A stretch of DNA of 43,608 nt from an uncultured Pseudomonadota bacterium. GTDB taxonomy: Bacteria; Myxococcota_A; Bradymonadia; Bradymonadales; GCA-2716585. The DNA lies in the NCBI GenBank assembly GCA_937123825.1, contig CAKZKQ010000476.1, forward strand, positions 1 to 43,608. The letters are read 5' to 3'. Below the pieces are notes generated by a model, which saw only the letters and a program-made list of their open reading frames with translations, was not told the DNA's origin and did no database searches. Positions 9,750 through 18,100 of this stretch are shown in pieces; positions within the stretch are counted from its first letter, which is position 1, and each line of letters begins with the position of its first letter. The position numbers were made by a program, and so were the translations under genes.

Positions 9750-11300
9750 ATGCCTTCAGAACCTCCGTCGACAGATCTGCTCAAAGCAGAACTGACCGAG
9801 CTCAAACGCCGCCTGCGGCATGCACAGAACCTCGCAGGTTTGGGCCAATGGAGCGTGGATCTTAGAGACCAGAGCGCCGACTGGGATCGTTCGCTGTGCG
9901 AACTGCTCAAGTACGACTATGAGAGCGTCAAGCCCAGCCTCCCCACCTTCTTGTCCATGCTCTTGCCCGAGGATCGGGACTGGGTCGTGAACCAGTTTGG
10001 GGAGCAGCGCGCCAAGGGCGATCCCTTTTCGTTCTGGATCCGTGCGGTGTGCGGGGATGAGGAGGTGCGCTACTTCAACATCTATGTGGAGTTTGAGACC
10101 GACGGGGACGGCCAGCAGACCCACATGCACGGGACCGTGCAGGATGTGACCGCCATCAAAGCGCTGGAGTCCAAGCTTCAACAGCGCCACAAGATGGAGA
10201 CGCTCGGTCGCCTGACCAGCGGCATCGCCCATGACTTCAACAACATCCTGACGGCCATCAACATCTTTGGGGGCTTTATACGGGACCGGCTTGAGCCGGA
10301 TGATGAGCTCATGGACGACGTGCAGGAGATCATCAAAGCCACCGAGCGCGCCACCACGTTGACGCGCCAGTTGTTGGCGTTTGGTCGCCCCAGACCGGCC
10401 TCGGCGCAGCGGATCGACGTGGGCATGCAGTTGCAAGATCTGCGCATGATGTTGGGGCGTCTGTGCGGCGAGCACGTCGACCTGCACTTTGAGTTGCCCA
10501 GAGGACTTTGGAAGATCCGCATGGATCCGGGGCACTTTGATCAGATCCTGACGAACCTGGTCATCAACGCGCGCGATGCCATGCCCCAGGGGGGCCAGAT
10601 CGCCATCAAAGCCCGCAACATCCCTCAGCAAAGCTCCAGCGACCTCAATCAGATCGAGATTCAGGTCATGGACACCGGCATCGGCATGGATCAAGAGGTG
10701 CTCGACCGGCTCTTTGACCCGTTCTTCACCACCAAAGCGCCCCAGGGCGGCACCGGGTTGGGGTTGGCGACGTGCCAGGAATTGATCCAGGAGGCCAACG
10801 GCACCATCGAGGTCACCAGCATCCTCAAAAAGGGCTCAGTCTTCACCATCAGGCTGCCTCGCGCTGGCGCATCACTGACCAGACAGTCTCAAGAGATCAT
10901 CATGCCCACCCAGCGACAGGGGCAGGGCACCATTTTGGTGGTCGAGGACGATGAGCACGTCTTGCACACCATCAAGCGCAGCCTGGAAAATCGCGGTTAT
11001 TCGGTCTTGGAGGCCAGGACACCCGGGGACGCGCTGTGGCTCTTTGAGCAAAACCCTGACTCCATCGGGCTCTTGTTGACGGACGTGCTCTTGCCTCAGA
11101 CCACGGGGTTGGTGTTGGCCCAACGGACCAGGCTGGTCAAGCCCGAGCTGCCGGTCATCTTCATGTCGGGGTACGATCAGAGCACCACCGAGCGCTACGG
11201 CCTGCAAAAAGACCTTCACACCCTGCTAAGCAAGCCCTTTACCTCCGAAGCACTGCTCCACGCCGTTCAAAACGCCTTGAAAGACCACACCAAATTCTGA
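9750..11300 (+). CDS. PAS hybrid sensor histidine kinase with C-terminal receiver domain
   Basis: A soluble hybrid two-component kinase of 516 aa. Residues ~25-135 form a PAS domain. The dimerisation/phosphoacceptor helix carries H161 in SGIAHDFNN, typical of the class whose H box is followed by DFNN. The ATP-binding domain has the N box LVINARDAM, the G1 box DTGIGM, the F box DPFFTT and the G2 box GTGLGL. A linker leads to a receiver domain starting at ILVVEDDE with phosphoacceptor D445 in LLTDVLLP, and the conserved Ser and Lys in FMSGYD and LSKPF. No transmembrane segment is seen, so it senses an internal signal. No partner response regulator with a DNA-binding output lies nearby, so the phosphate may pass to an orphan partner elsewhere. 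The start at 9750 has a weak ribosome site. Confidence 0.92.
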   Translation: MPSEPPSTDLLKAELTELKRRLRHAQNLAGLGQWSVDLRDQSADWDRSLCELLKYDYESVKPSLPTFLSMLLPEDRDWVVNQFGEQRAKGDPFSFWIRAVCGDEEVRYFNIYVEFETDGDGQQTHMHGTVQDVTAIKALESKLQQRHKMETLGRLTSGIAHDFNNILTAINIFGGFIRDRLEPDDELMDDVQEIIKATERATTLTRQLLAFGRPRPASAQRIDVGMQLQDLRMMLGRLCGEHVDLHFELPRGLWKIRMDPGHFDQILTNLVINARDAMPQGGQIAIKARNIPQQSSSDLNQIEIQVMDTGIGMDQEVLDRLFDPFFTTKAPQGGTGLGLATCQELIQEANGTIEVTSILKKGSVFTIRLPRAGASLTRQSQEIIMPTQRQGQGTILVVEDDEHVLHTIKRSLENRGYSVLEARTPGDALWLFEQNPDSIGLLLTDVLLPQTTGLVLAQRTRLVKPELPVIFMSGYDQSTTERYGLQKDLHTLLSKPFTSEALLHAVQNALKDHTKF

Positions 11301-11353
11301 AACGCTGGACCTGTTTCGACAACGGGACGTGGCCTGACCACGGGAGCACGACG

Positions 11354-12862
11354 ATGCGCACTTTGATCCTCGCGGTGTTGGCGGTGGCTTTGACCGGGGC
11401 GCTGGCCTGGGCAGACCAGGCGCCAGAGACCCACTGGAAGTACATGAACCAGCAGGCCTTCTCGGACTATGTCGAGACGGTGCGTTCGACCATGCGCCTG
11501 CCTGGGGTTTCGGTGGCCGTGGTTCACCGCGAAGACGGGGTGATCTTTGCCAAGGGTTTTGGAGAGCACGCCGATGGCGCGCCGATCACCCCAGACGACC
11601 CCTTTGTCCTGGGACAGTTGGGGTACGGGCTCAGCGCGATGTTGGCGCTGGAGTTGGCGCAGGAAGGCAAGCTGGCGCTCGACGCCCCTGTGGAGACGTT
11701 GGTGCCGGGGTTGAGGTTTGAACCCGCGCCCAGCAAACCCATCACCGTCCAACACCTCCTGGACCACACCAGCGGTCTGTCGGCCCAGGCCGGTGAGGCG
11801 CTGTGGACGCAAGGGACGCTGGATCTCAAGGCACCGCTGGCCATGGCGCACCCCGTGGGACAAACCCGCGAAGTCTCTGTGCTCAACGAGGCGCTCTTGA
11901 CCAAAGCCCTGGAAGCAGCCTCTGGCCAGTCGTACCCGGCGCTGCTCAAGGCTCGGTTCCAGGAGCGTTTGGAGGGGGCTGCGGAGGGTTCAAAGGCCGT
12001 GGCGGGCCATCGCTACCTTTATGGGTTGACGCTCGAAGGCCAGGAGCCCGCAGACGCTGCCAAGGTGGCGCCCAGCCTTTTTGTCAGCGCCTCGGCGCGG
12101 GACATGGGCCAGTGGCTCCACGCCTTGCTGAAGGCGACCGCCACCCAAGACAAGCAAAGCGACAAGGCCAAACCCAAGGGCAAAAAGGCGCGGGCAAAGA
12201 AGGCCCGAACTAACAAAAAGAAGACCAAAGACGAGGCGCCGGAACCGCCGCAACTGCAGATCTCGCCGGGGGCCGCCGACGCGCTGACGGGCAAGGACAA
12301 GCAGGGGCCGGTGCCGGGCTGGAACCGGCACGATCGCAAAGGCGACCTGATGCTGACCCAGGGGGGCCAGACGCTGACCTACAGCAGTGCCATGGCGCTG
12401 CTGCCCGGCCAGGACATGGGCGTGGTGGTGTTGACCAACACCAACAGCTACGGGGGCATGGCCGCCGAGGCCATCTGTGAAGGGTTTGTCAGCCTTTTGC
12501 TGGAGAGCACGGCGCAGGTTTATGCCTTTGCCGAGTACGTCTGCCGGATTGTGCTGGGCCTCTTTATGCTTTTGCTCTTGCTGGATCTGATGCTGCAGGC
12601 GTGGCGATGGCAGCGCCTGGGGCAGCCCAGACAGTTGCCCATGACGACCAAGCGGCGCTTGCGGCTGGCCTTTGTGATCGGCCTGCCTGTGTTGATCCCG
12701 CTTGGCGTGCTGCTCTTTGGGAGCATGTCTTTGCCCATGCTCCTGGCCGCACAGCCCGATCTGGCCTGGGCCCTGCTGATCGGCTGCCCGCTGGGCCTGC
12801 TCAAAGGCATCCTGAAGCTCTTCAACGACGCTTATCAGCAAGATGTGGTCATGGCAGGATGA
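11354..12862 (+). CDS. Membrane-anchored beta-lactamase-fold protein, probably catalytically dead
   Basis: A 502-aa exported protein: signal peptide ~1-20, a serine beta-lactamase/class C esterase-like domain, then three predicted membrane helices (~390-418, 436-456, 460-487). Family landmarks remain (LPGVSVAVV, HLLDHTSGL, the ALELAQEGKLALDAPV helix, MALLPGQDMGVVVLTN), but the catalytic motifs are gone. The SxxK site reads GQLGY, with Q88 for Ser and Y91 for Lys. The YxN site reads VLN (176-178). The HxG/KTG site reads TQGG. A Lys-rich insert (about residues 258-295) interrupts the domain. A binding or scaffolding role in the periplasm, for instance at peptidoglycan, is inference. It starts 53 nt after the histidine kinase gene and could be co-transcribed with it. 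Confidence 0.8.
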   Translation: MRTLILAVLAVALTGALAWADQAPETHWKYMNQQAFSDYVETVRSTMRLPGVSVAVVHREDGVIFAKGFGEHADGAPITPDDPFVLGQLGYGLSAMLALELAQEGKLALDAPVETLVPGLRFEPAPSKPITVQHLLDHTSGLSAQAGEALWTQGTLDLKAPLAMAHPVGQTREVSVLNEALLTKALEAASGQSYPALLKARFQERLEGAAEGSKAVAGHRYLYGLTLEGQEPADAAKVAPSLFVSASARDMGQWLHALLKATATQDKQSDKAKPKGKKARAKKARTNKKKTKDEAPEPPQLQISPGAADALTGKDKQGPVPGWNRHDRKGDLMLTQGGQTLTYSSAMALLPGQDMGVVVLTNTNSYGGMAAEAICEGFVSLLLESTAQVYAFAEYVCRIVLGLFMLLLLLDLMLQAWRWQRLGQPRQLPMTTKRRLRLAFVIGLPVLIPLGVLLFGSMSLPMLLAAQPDLAWALLIGCPLGLLKGILKLFNDAYQQDVVMAG

Positions 12863-13012
12863 CGCCGGAGCCCTTTTGTGCTCCAAAGATGGTGGTCAAA
12901 CTCTGACACGATCAGGCTGCCCTGTGGACATTTCAAGCCCAAGCCCAGACCGGGCGTGTATTTTGCTTACACCTCTCCACCGAGAGCATCGGAGCATCAA
13001 CCCGAGGATTTT

Positions 13013-14446
13013 ATGAACGGACTTCTGAAATGGACGCTGATGTTGGTGGTGGTTTGTGTGTGCAACACAGCCAGCAGCCAGCCTTCGGCGCCAGTGAAGT
13101 TGACCAAGGACCAGACCGCCCGGCTGGATCAGGCCGCCGAGTTGGTCGAAGCAGGCCAGCTTGAAGAAGCGCTGACCATTTTTGATGGTCTGCTGGCCGA
13201 AGCGCCCGTGGATCTCTTGTGGCTCAACCGTGGCCGCCTCTTGCAGCGCCTCGGAGAGTGTCAAAAGGCCCTGGACGCCTTTGACAAGGTGCAGGGCGCC
13301 GCCAGCCTCAACGGCGTCGACAAAGCCACCATCATGAAGCCAATGGCCAGATACCGCTCCGAGCTTGAGGAGAGTTGCCCCGGCCACCTGACGGTCGAGT
13401 GCCAGCAGCCCGACATGGCGCTGGTGGCCCGGCGCACCGACGCCACGTCCGTCGAATCCACTTGCGGCCAGAAGATCGACCTGCAACCAGGCATCTGGTC
13501 GGTGACCGGCACCCTCCACGGCCAACGCACCGCCCCTGTATCGGTGGAAATCATCGGGACCCGGGACGCCTCTGTGAACGTGGGGCTCGATCCCAGGGCG
13601 CTGGTCAGCGCTGGCCGCTATCTGATGGGTCAACAAGACCCTGAAGGGGCCATGGAGTTGCTCGAAGAGGCACTTCGGCTCAAGGAAGATCAGGAGGTCT
13701 ACCTGACGATCGCCGAGGCGCTCATGGCGCAGGATCAATGCCAGATGGCGTTCTTTTCCATCGACGCCATCCGCAACGCGCCGCCAGCAAGCGCCATGTC
13801 TCCCCTTCAGGTCGCCCAGCAAGTCGAGGCGCTGCGCAGCGCCTTCGTGGACAGCTGCGGACAGCCGGTGCGCGTCAACTGCGCCCCTGCAGAGATGACC
13901 TTGCGCATCGATTCGGGCGCGCCCCAGGTGTGCAGCCCCGCCCCCATCTTCCTGACGCCAGGAACCCACACCTTCGCCGCCTCGCTGCCGCAAGAAGGCG
14001 ACGAGCCCCCGTTGACGCTGGTGCGTGAGGTGGAAATCAAGGCCGGAGAGGTCAGCCGGGTGGACATGGTGCTGGAGTCGGAAGAGGTGCTGGGCTGGGC
14101 CGGCTGGTCGGGCGTGGTCGGGATGAGCCTGGGGGCGGCTGCGCTGACCAGCGCGCTGATCATCGACCGGACGGCGCTGGCCCCCAAAGACGACGCTTTC
14201 CAGCGCGACAAACGCGCCGGCGTGCCTGTGAATGAACTTCAAGGACAACTCAACGACATCGAATCGTTGCAGACCACCAACCGCACCCTGATGGGGGTTG
14301 GCGGCGCGCTGGTTGTGGTTGGCGGCGCGTTGCTTTTGACGGATCTGCTCTGGTTGGACTCAGAATCACCGCAGAACGAGGAGGGGATCGCGCTGGGCGT
14401 CGATCCCGACGGTTTTATGGTCATGTGGAGGACCCCATGGGAATGA
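13013..14446 (+). CDS. Exported TPR/PEGA-like membrane protein with internal duplication
   Basis: 477 aa. The ATG at 13013 is chosen because CGAGGA lies just upstream and a signal peptide (~1-24) follows directly; an open frame further upstream lacks both. The protein is built twice over: a tetratricopeptide-like helical part (~30-115 and ~200-270) followed by a beta-rich PEGA-like part (~120-190 and ~280-355). Each beta unit opens with a similar cysteine pair (SCPGHLTVEC and SCGQPVRVNC). Two hydrophobic segments (~363-385 and ~425-445) anchor the C-terminus. Such proteins are common in Myxococcota and usually annotated as PEGA or TPR proteins of unknown role. Its stop overlaps the next gene by 10 nt, which indicates translational coupling with the pentapeptide lipoprotein. 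Confidence 0.75.
   Translation: MNGLLKWTLMLVVVCVCNTASSQPSAPVKLTKDQTARLDQAAELVEAGQLEEALTIFDGLLAEAPVDLLWLNRGRLLQRLGECQKALDAFDKVQGAASLNGVDKATIMKPMARYRSELEESCPGHLTVECQQPDMALVARRTDATSVESTCGQKIDLQPGIWSVTGTLHGQRTAPVSVEIIGTRDASVNVGLDPRALVSAGRYLMGQQDPEGAMELLEEALRLKEDQEVYLTIAEALMAQDQCQMAFFSIDAIRNAPPASAMSPLQVAQQVEALRSAFVDSCGQPVRVNCAPAEMTLRIDSGAPQVCSPAPIFLTPGTHTFAASLPQEGDEPPLTLVREVEIKAGEVSRVDMVLESEEVLGWAGWSGVVGMSLGAAALTSALIIDRTALAPKDDAFQRDKRAGVPVNELQGQLNDIESLQTTNRTLMGVGGALVVVGGALLLTDLLWLDSESPQNEEGIALGVDPDGFMVMWRTPWE
14427..14432 (+). promoter_or_regulatory. Shine-Dalgarno site deciding the start of the pentapeptide lipoprotein
   Basis: GGAGGA lies inside the end of the upstream gene. Its spacing fits the ATG at 14437 better than the ATG at 14443 or the GTG at 14425, and fixes a 10-nt overlap with the upstream coding region. 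Confidence 0.6.
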
Positions 14447-16569
14447 CACGCACACAAAGCACGCGCTTGCTTGGCGTCGCCGCCATACTGGCGTCCGCAA
14501 CATCCATGACGGGCTGTCCGTCCTTCAAAGACTACTCCCTGGACGGGGCCGCGCCCTGTGCGCTCAATGCTCGCCCCGTCGAATGCACCGCCCAGAATCT
14601 CAGCGGCTTCAACCTCAGCCGCCGGGACTTTCGACAGGCCAACTTCAGCAACTCGTTGATGATGGGCGCCCTTTTGGTGGACAGCGATCTAACAGGCGCC
14701 GATCTGACCAATGTCGATCTGACCGATGCCGACCTGACCGGGGCGCTGATGACCAACACGGTGATCGACGGCATCTCCTGGCCAAACACCATCTGCCCAG
14801 ACCGCACCCTGAGCACCGACAACGGCAACACCTGCGGTGGACACCTGACCGACGGGCTGCTCCAGATCTGCAACGTGGCCCCAGGGGCGCTGTGCCCCAA
14901 CGTCGATCTGACCGGCGCTGATCTGCGCTTCGCCAACCTGCGCGACGCGGATTTGACCGGCGCCGATCTGACCGGCGCCAACCTCTCCGGCGCCAACCTC
15001 ACCGGCGCCTCGCTGGTCTCGGCTGACATCATCGGCATCAACTGGACTGACACCACCTGCCCCGATGGCACCCGCGCGCAGGCCAATGGAGGCACCTGCG
15101 GCGGACACCTCGACCCCAAACTTGTCTCGGTGTGTGACGCACAGCCCGACGCGCAATGCTCCGGCGCAGACCTGACCGACGCCGACCTGCGTTACGCCAA
15201 CCTCGTGGGGGCCAACCTCACCGGTGCCACACTCAACCAGGCCGACATGACGGGCGCCGACCTTACCGGCGCCGACCTCACCGACGCCGCCATGCTGCAA
15301 ACCCTCCTGGGTCAGGTCACCTGGGACAACACCACTTGCCCCGATGGCACCAACTCCGACAACAACGGCGGCACCTGCGGTGGACACTTGATCGAACCCG
15401 AGCGCGGCGAGTGCGACGCCAAACCTGGCACCAACTGCTCCAGGCTGATCCTGGTGGCCGCAGACATGCGCTACGCCAACCTGGAGCGCGCCGTTTTTGA
15501 CGGCACCTTCCTGGACCGCGCAGACATGTCCTTTGCCAACCTGCGCGACAGCCAGTTTGTCGAAACGCGCATGCTCGACACCGTGCTCTTCTTTGCCGAC
15601 ATGACGGGCGCCAATGTGACCGACGCCCTCCTGCCTGAAGAAGGGTGGCTGTCGACCATCTGCCCAGACGGCACCAACTCCGATGACAACGGCGGCACCT
15701 GTGGCGGACACCTGACCGAGGACATGCGCGCCATCTGCGACCTCAAGCCCGGCGCCGTCTGCTTTCAAAAAGACTTCAGCGGCAAACGCCTGGAGTTGGC
15801 CAACCTCACAGGTGCCACCTTCACTCAGAGCATCTTCACCGGCGCGTCCCTGCAACGGGCCAACCTCACAGGCGCCAACTTTGGCAGCACCGACATGAGC
15901 GGCGTCAACGCAGAGCTGTGCACTGGCGAAGGCGCCATCTTTGGAGAGGCAGACCTGCGCGGCGCCACGCTCAACGGCGCCAAGCTGCCCAGGCTGCAAG
16001 CCTCTTTCGTCGATCTCTCAGAGCTGGATGGCCAACGCGCCAACCTTGAGGGGATCGACCTGACCGGCGCCGATCTGAGCAACTCCAGGCTGGGGCGCGC
16101 CAACTTCACCGACGCCACGCTTGACGGCGCCGATATGGTCCTGGCCAACGCGCGCCGCGCCATCTTCTCAGGCGCCTCCATGAGACGCGTCATGGGCAAC
16201 CGCAGCACCCTCACAGGCTCCACGCTGCTGCTGGCGGACCTGAGCAGCAGCGAATTCAGAGACGCCTCCTTCAACGGCGCAAACCTGGCGCTGGCCACCG
16301 TCCACGGTGTCTCCTTTGTCAACAGCGACCTGACCAACATCTCCTTTGAGCGCGCCTCGCTGGTCTCGGCCAACTTCCAGACAAGCGATCTGACCGGCGC
16401 CAGCTTTGTGGGCGCAGACCTGTCCTTTGCGGAGTTTGACGGCATCGACCTGACAGACGCCGACTTTACCGACGCCATCTTGACCTGGCTTGTCCTCAAT
16501 GGCGACATCATCTGCCCCAGCGGCCAACCCATCTCCGTCGAACCCGACTGCGGCTTTGACTTGGAGTGA
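14437..16569 (+). CDS. Pentapeptide-repeat lipoprotein with interleaved Cys modules
   Basis: A 710-aa predicted lipoprotein (lipobox SMTGC, C27). Almost the whole mature protein is A(D/N)Lxx pentapeptide repeats, expected to fold as a right-handed quadrilateral beta-helix. In the N-terminal half the repeat runs are interrupted by four copies of a module of the form W-x2-TxCPDGT-x7-GxTCGGHL (near residues 114-138, 205-229, 290-315 and 404-428). Each is followed by a short C-x-(A/K)PGAxC-like lead-in to the next run. A degenerate fifth copy forms the very end (IICPSGQ...DCGF). The C-terminal half is nearly uninterrupted repeats. The cysteines suggest disulphides in the periplasm or at the surface. 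Cargo, partner and function are unknown. Translation is coupled to the preceding TPR/PEGA gene. Confidence 0.85.
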   Translation: MGMTRTQSTRLLGVAAILASATSMTGCPSFKDYSLDGAAPCALNARPVECTAQNLSGFNLSRRDFRQANFSNSLMMGALLVDSDLTGADLTNVDLTDADLTGALMTNTVIDGISWPNTICPDRTLSTDNGNTCGGHLTDGLLQICNVAPGALCPNVDLTGADLRFANLRDADLTGADLTGANLSGANLTGASLVSADIIGINWTDTTCPDGTRAQANGGTCGGHLDPKLVSVCDAQPDAQCSGADLTDADLRYANLVGANLTGATLNQADMTGADLTGADLTDAAMLQTLLGQVTWDNTTCPDGTNSDNNGGTCGGHLIEPERGECDAKPGTNCSRLILVAADMRYANLERAVFDGTFLDRADMSFANLRDSQFVETRMLDTVLFFADMTGANVTDALLPEEGWLSTICPDGTNSDDNGGTCGGHLTEDMRAICDLKPGAVCFQKDFSGKRLELANLTGATFTQSIFTGASLQRANLTGANFGSTDMSGVNAELCTGEGAIFGEADLRGATLNGAKLPRLQASFVDLSELDGQRANLEGIDLTGADLSNSRLGRANFTDATLDGADMVLANARRAIFSGASMRRVMGNRSTLTGSTLLLADLSSSEFRDASFNGANLALATVHGVSFVNSDLTNISFERASLVSANFQTSDLTGASFVGADLSFAEFDGIDLTDADFTDAILTWLVLNGDIICPSGQPISVEPDCGFDLE

Positions 16570-16590
16570 CACTCCTACCCCTGATAGTGA

Positions 16591-16632
16591 GCTGTGGTTT
16601 TTGACGCCCATAACGACGTCAAAAACCACAGC
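16591..16632 (+). terminator. Perfect 16-bp stem-loop after the pentapeptide lipoprotein gene
   Basis: GCTGTGGTTTTTGACG (16591-16606) and CGTCAAAAACCACAGC (16617-16632) are exact complements around a 10-nt loop, 21 nt after the stop codon. The arms themselves contain T5 and A5 runs, but no separate T-tract follows. It most likely ends transcription or protects the 3' end; the symmetry also allows a protein-binding site. Confidence 0.65.
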
Positions 16633-16638
16633 GGCGGC

Positions 16639-16666
16639 TTGCGCCGTGGGCAAAAATGCGCATAAT
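16639..16666 (+). promoter_or_regulatory. Candidate promoter for the small Cys-rich lipoprotein
   Basis: TTGCGC (16639-16644) and CATAAT (16661-16666) lie 16 bp apart, about 80 bp before the gene start and just after the preceding stem-loop. Confidence 0.4.
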
Positions 16667-16744
16667 CCCAGATAAATACCCATTGGTCGGTTTATTGCGG
16701 GCCCGGGCAATGGTTCAAACAACAAACGCGACGGAGATTGCGGC

Positions 16745-17122
16745 ATGGGACGTTGGTTTTGGGTGCTTGGGGTGTGTGTCTTGATGGCCACGGCAGCGGT
16801 GGGCTGCGGGGACAACTCCAAAGACAGCGGCACGGCTGAAGACACCGACAACGGCGACGACGAAAACAACGACGAGCAGACGCCCGACTGTTTTTCACTG
16901 GGGGGTGGCTGTGTGGGCATCGGGGAGTGCTCCCCGGGCATGGGGCACATGTCGGACGATGTGGAGTGCTCCAACGCCAACCTGGTGTGCTGTGTGCCTC
17001 AGGGTGCGTGCGGACAGCCCCTGGAAGACTTTCTTTGCTGCAGCTCGGACGGGGGCCAGTTTCGCCCTACCTGCCGCAACGGCGAGCTGATCTGCATTGA
17101 GGGGACCGACATCTGCGAGTGA
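16745..17122 (+). CDS. Small Cys-rich lipoprotein, 125 aa
   Basis: The signal peptide ends in lipobox AAVGC, so C21 is the likely lipidated residue. An acidic Asp/Glu/Asn linker (about 22-45) follows. The remaining ~78 residues hold 12 cysteines, including two CC pairs (LVCCV and FLCCS), consistent with a compact disulphide-knotted domain facing the periplasm or outside. GGAG at 16733-16736 sits eight nt before the ATG. I recognise no family. It converges on the minus-strand gene that follows, with only 11 nt between them. Confidence 0.75.
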   Translation: MGRWFWVLGVCVLMATAAVGCGDNSKDSGTAEDTDNGDDENNDEQTPDCFSLGGGCVGIGECSPGMGHMSDDVECSNANLVCCVPQGACGQPLEDFLCCSSDGGQFRPTCRNGELICIEGTDICE

Positions 17123-17136
17123 TGCGAGACGCATCA
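17120..17136. terminator. Palindrome formed by the two convergent stop codons
   Basis: TGATGCG (17120-17126) and CGCATCA (17130-17136) form a perfect 7-bp stem around AGA. The outer triplets are the TGA stops of the + and - strand genes. It could act as a short bidirectional terminator, though no T-run follows on either strand. Confidence 0.35.
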
Positions 17137-18060
17137 AAGACCCTCTTCATCCACCCACATCGCCAGCCTCCCCTCATTCCAGAAGTAGCGATCGCGCACA
17201 TCCAGTGGCTCTTGCAGCACGTGTTGCTTGAAGTAGAGGAAGAAGAGGTTCCCGGGGACGCCAAAGAGGCGCCGCTGGGTGACGTCCAACGTGTTGGGGT
17301 CCAGGTGCTCTTCAAGCGCACAGCCCCGGCCAGCCAGCGCGCTGTGCCTCAAGACCGTCAGACGCATCGTGTGGGGCGCAGGCAAGGCCTCAAGGGCCTG
17401 GGCGGCCTGACCAATGGCGGCGCAGCGCTCGGCGGCCTCAGGACCTTGTCCGCAGGCCACGATCAACTCATCGTGGCCAATAAAGACCACCTCGTCTTGA
17501 ACCATCTGACCACCCCCGATGAGACCATGGAGCATGTCGGCGATGATCGCTGACTGCAAACGCTGGCTGCGCTTGGGGTTGAGGTTGCCAAAGATGATCT
17601 GTCGGAAGGACTTGGAGTGCGACAGCGCCCTGTCCACGCCTTGCTCCTCAAGGAGCGCCTCCCAGCTTTGCCCAAGCTCCCCGTCATCGTCGAAGCGCCG
17701 CAGCGTGTGGTAGTTGGCCTTGCGCAGATCGATCGACAGCCAGACCTGACCATGAAACCGGCGCCTGTCGTCTTTGCGCGAGGGACGCGCGGGCAGCGGC
17801 GCGTCTTCAAAACGCTTGTAGGCCTCGGTGGCGCCGATGAACTTCACCAGGCGCTCATTGCATTGGTTGCGGTACTGGGCTGCGCCCATCTGGCGCTGCT
17901 GAAGTCTGGCCTCAAAGGACTCAAACTCCGCGCGCAGCGTGGCCATGTCCTCAAACTGCGCCGAGCGCGCCAGAGTCTGGAGGTAATAATCGACCTCCCG
18001 GTGCAGCGGAATGGGCAGCTTGAAGAGCTTGGAGAAGGTTTGAATGTCCTCAATGGGCAA
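17134..18060 (-). CDS. Unrecognised 308-aa protein with polymerase-like motif order
   Basis: I cannot name a family. The start is set at a TTG (18060-18058) because AGGAG lies seven nt upstream and the frame then clears the end of the preceding gene by 40 nt. The protein looks soluble: a helical N-terminal half, then distinctive blocks. These are WLSIDLRKANYHTLRRF (D111), SKSFRQIIFGNLNPKR (149-164), VVFIGHDELIV (HDE 196-198) and LFGVPGNLFFLYFKQH (265-280). The order Asp-containing strand, basic/FG helix, strand with HDE loosely recalls motifs A, B and C of family A polymerases and relatives, but the domain is very small and this is only a pattern impression. It lies downstream of the FG-GAP lipoprotein gene on the same strand and may be transcribed with it. 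Confidence 0.75.
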   Translation of the reverse strand: MPIEDIQTFSKLFKLPIPLHREVDYYLQTLARSAQFEDMATLRAEFESFEARLQQRQMGAAQYRNQCNERLVKFIGATEAYKRFEDAPLPARPSRKDDRRRFHGQVWLSIDLRKANYHTLRRFDDDGELGQSWEALLEEQGVDRALSHSKSFRQIIFGNLNPKRSQRLQSAIIADMLHGLIGGGQMVQDEVVFIGHDELIVACGQGPEAAERCAAIGQAAQALEALPAPHTMRLTVLRHSALAGRGCALEEHLDPNTLDVTQRRLFGVPGNLFFLYFKQHVLQEPLDVRDRYFWNEGRLAMWVDEEGL

Positions 18061-18067
18061 GATCGGG

Positions 18068-18072
18068 CTCCT
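18068..18072 (-). promoter_or_regulatory. Shine-Dalgarno site for the TTG start at 18060
   Basis: On the minus strand AGGAG is followed by seven nt (CCCGATC) and then TTG. No comparably placed site serves the other possible starts of this frame, which would overlap the upstream gene. Confidence 0.6.
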
Positions 18073-18100
18073 GTGGGGTGCAGCCCCGACCAGATCAGGC

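Noticed and set aside
11354..12862. Active beta-lactamase or antibiotic-resistance gene
   Set aside because: The Ser and Lys of SxxK, the Tyr of YxN and the third motif are all missing, so hydrolysis is not expected.
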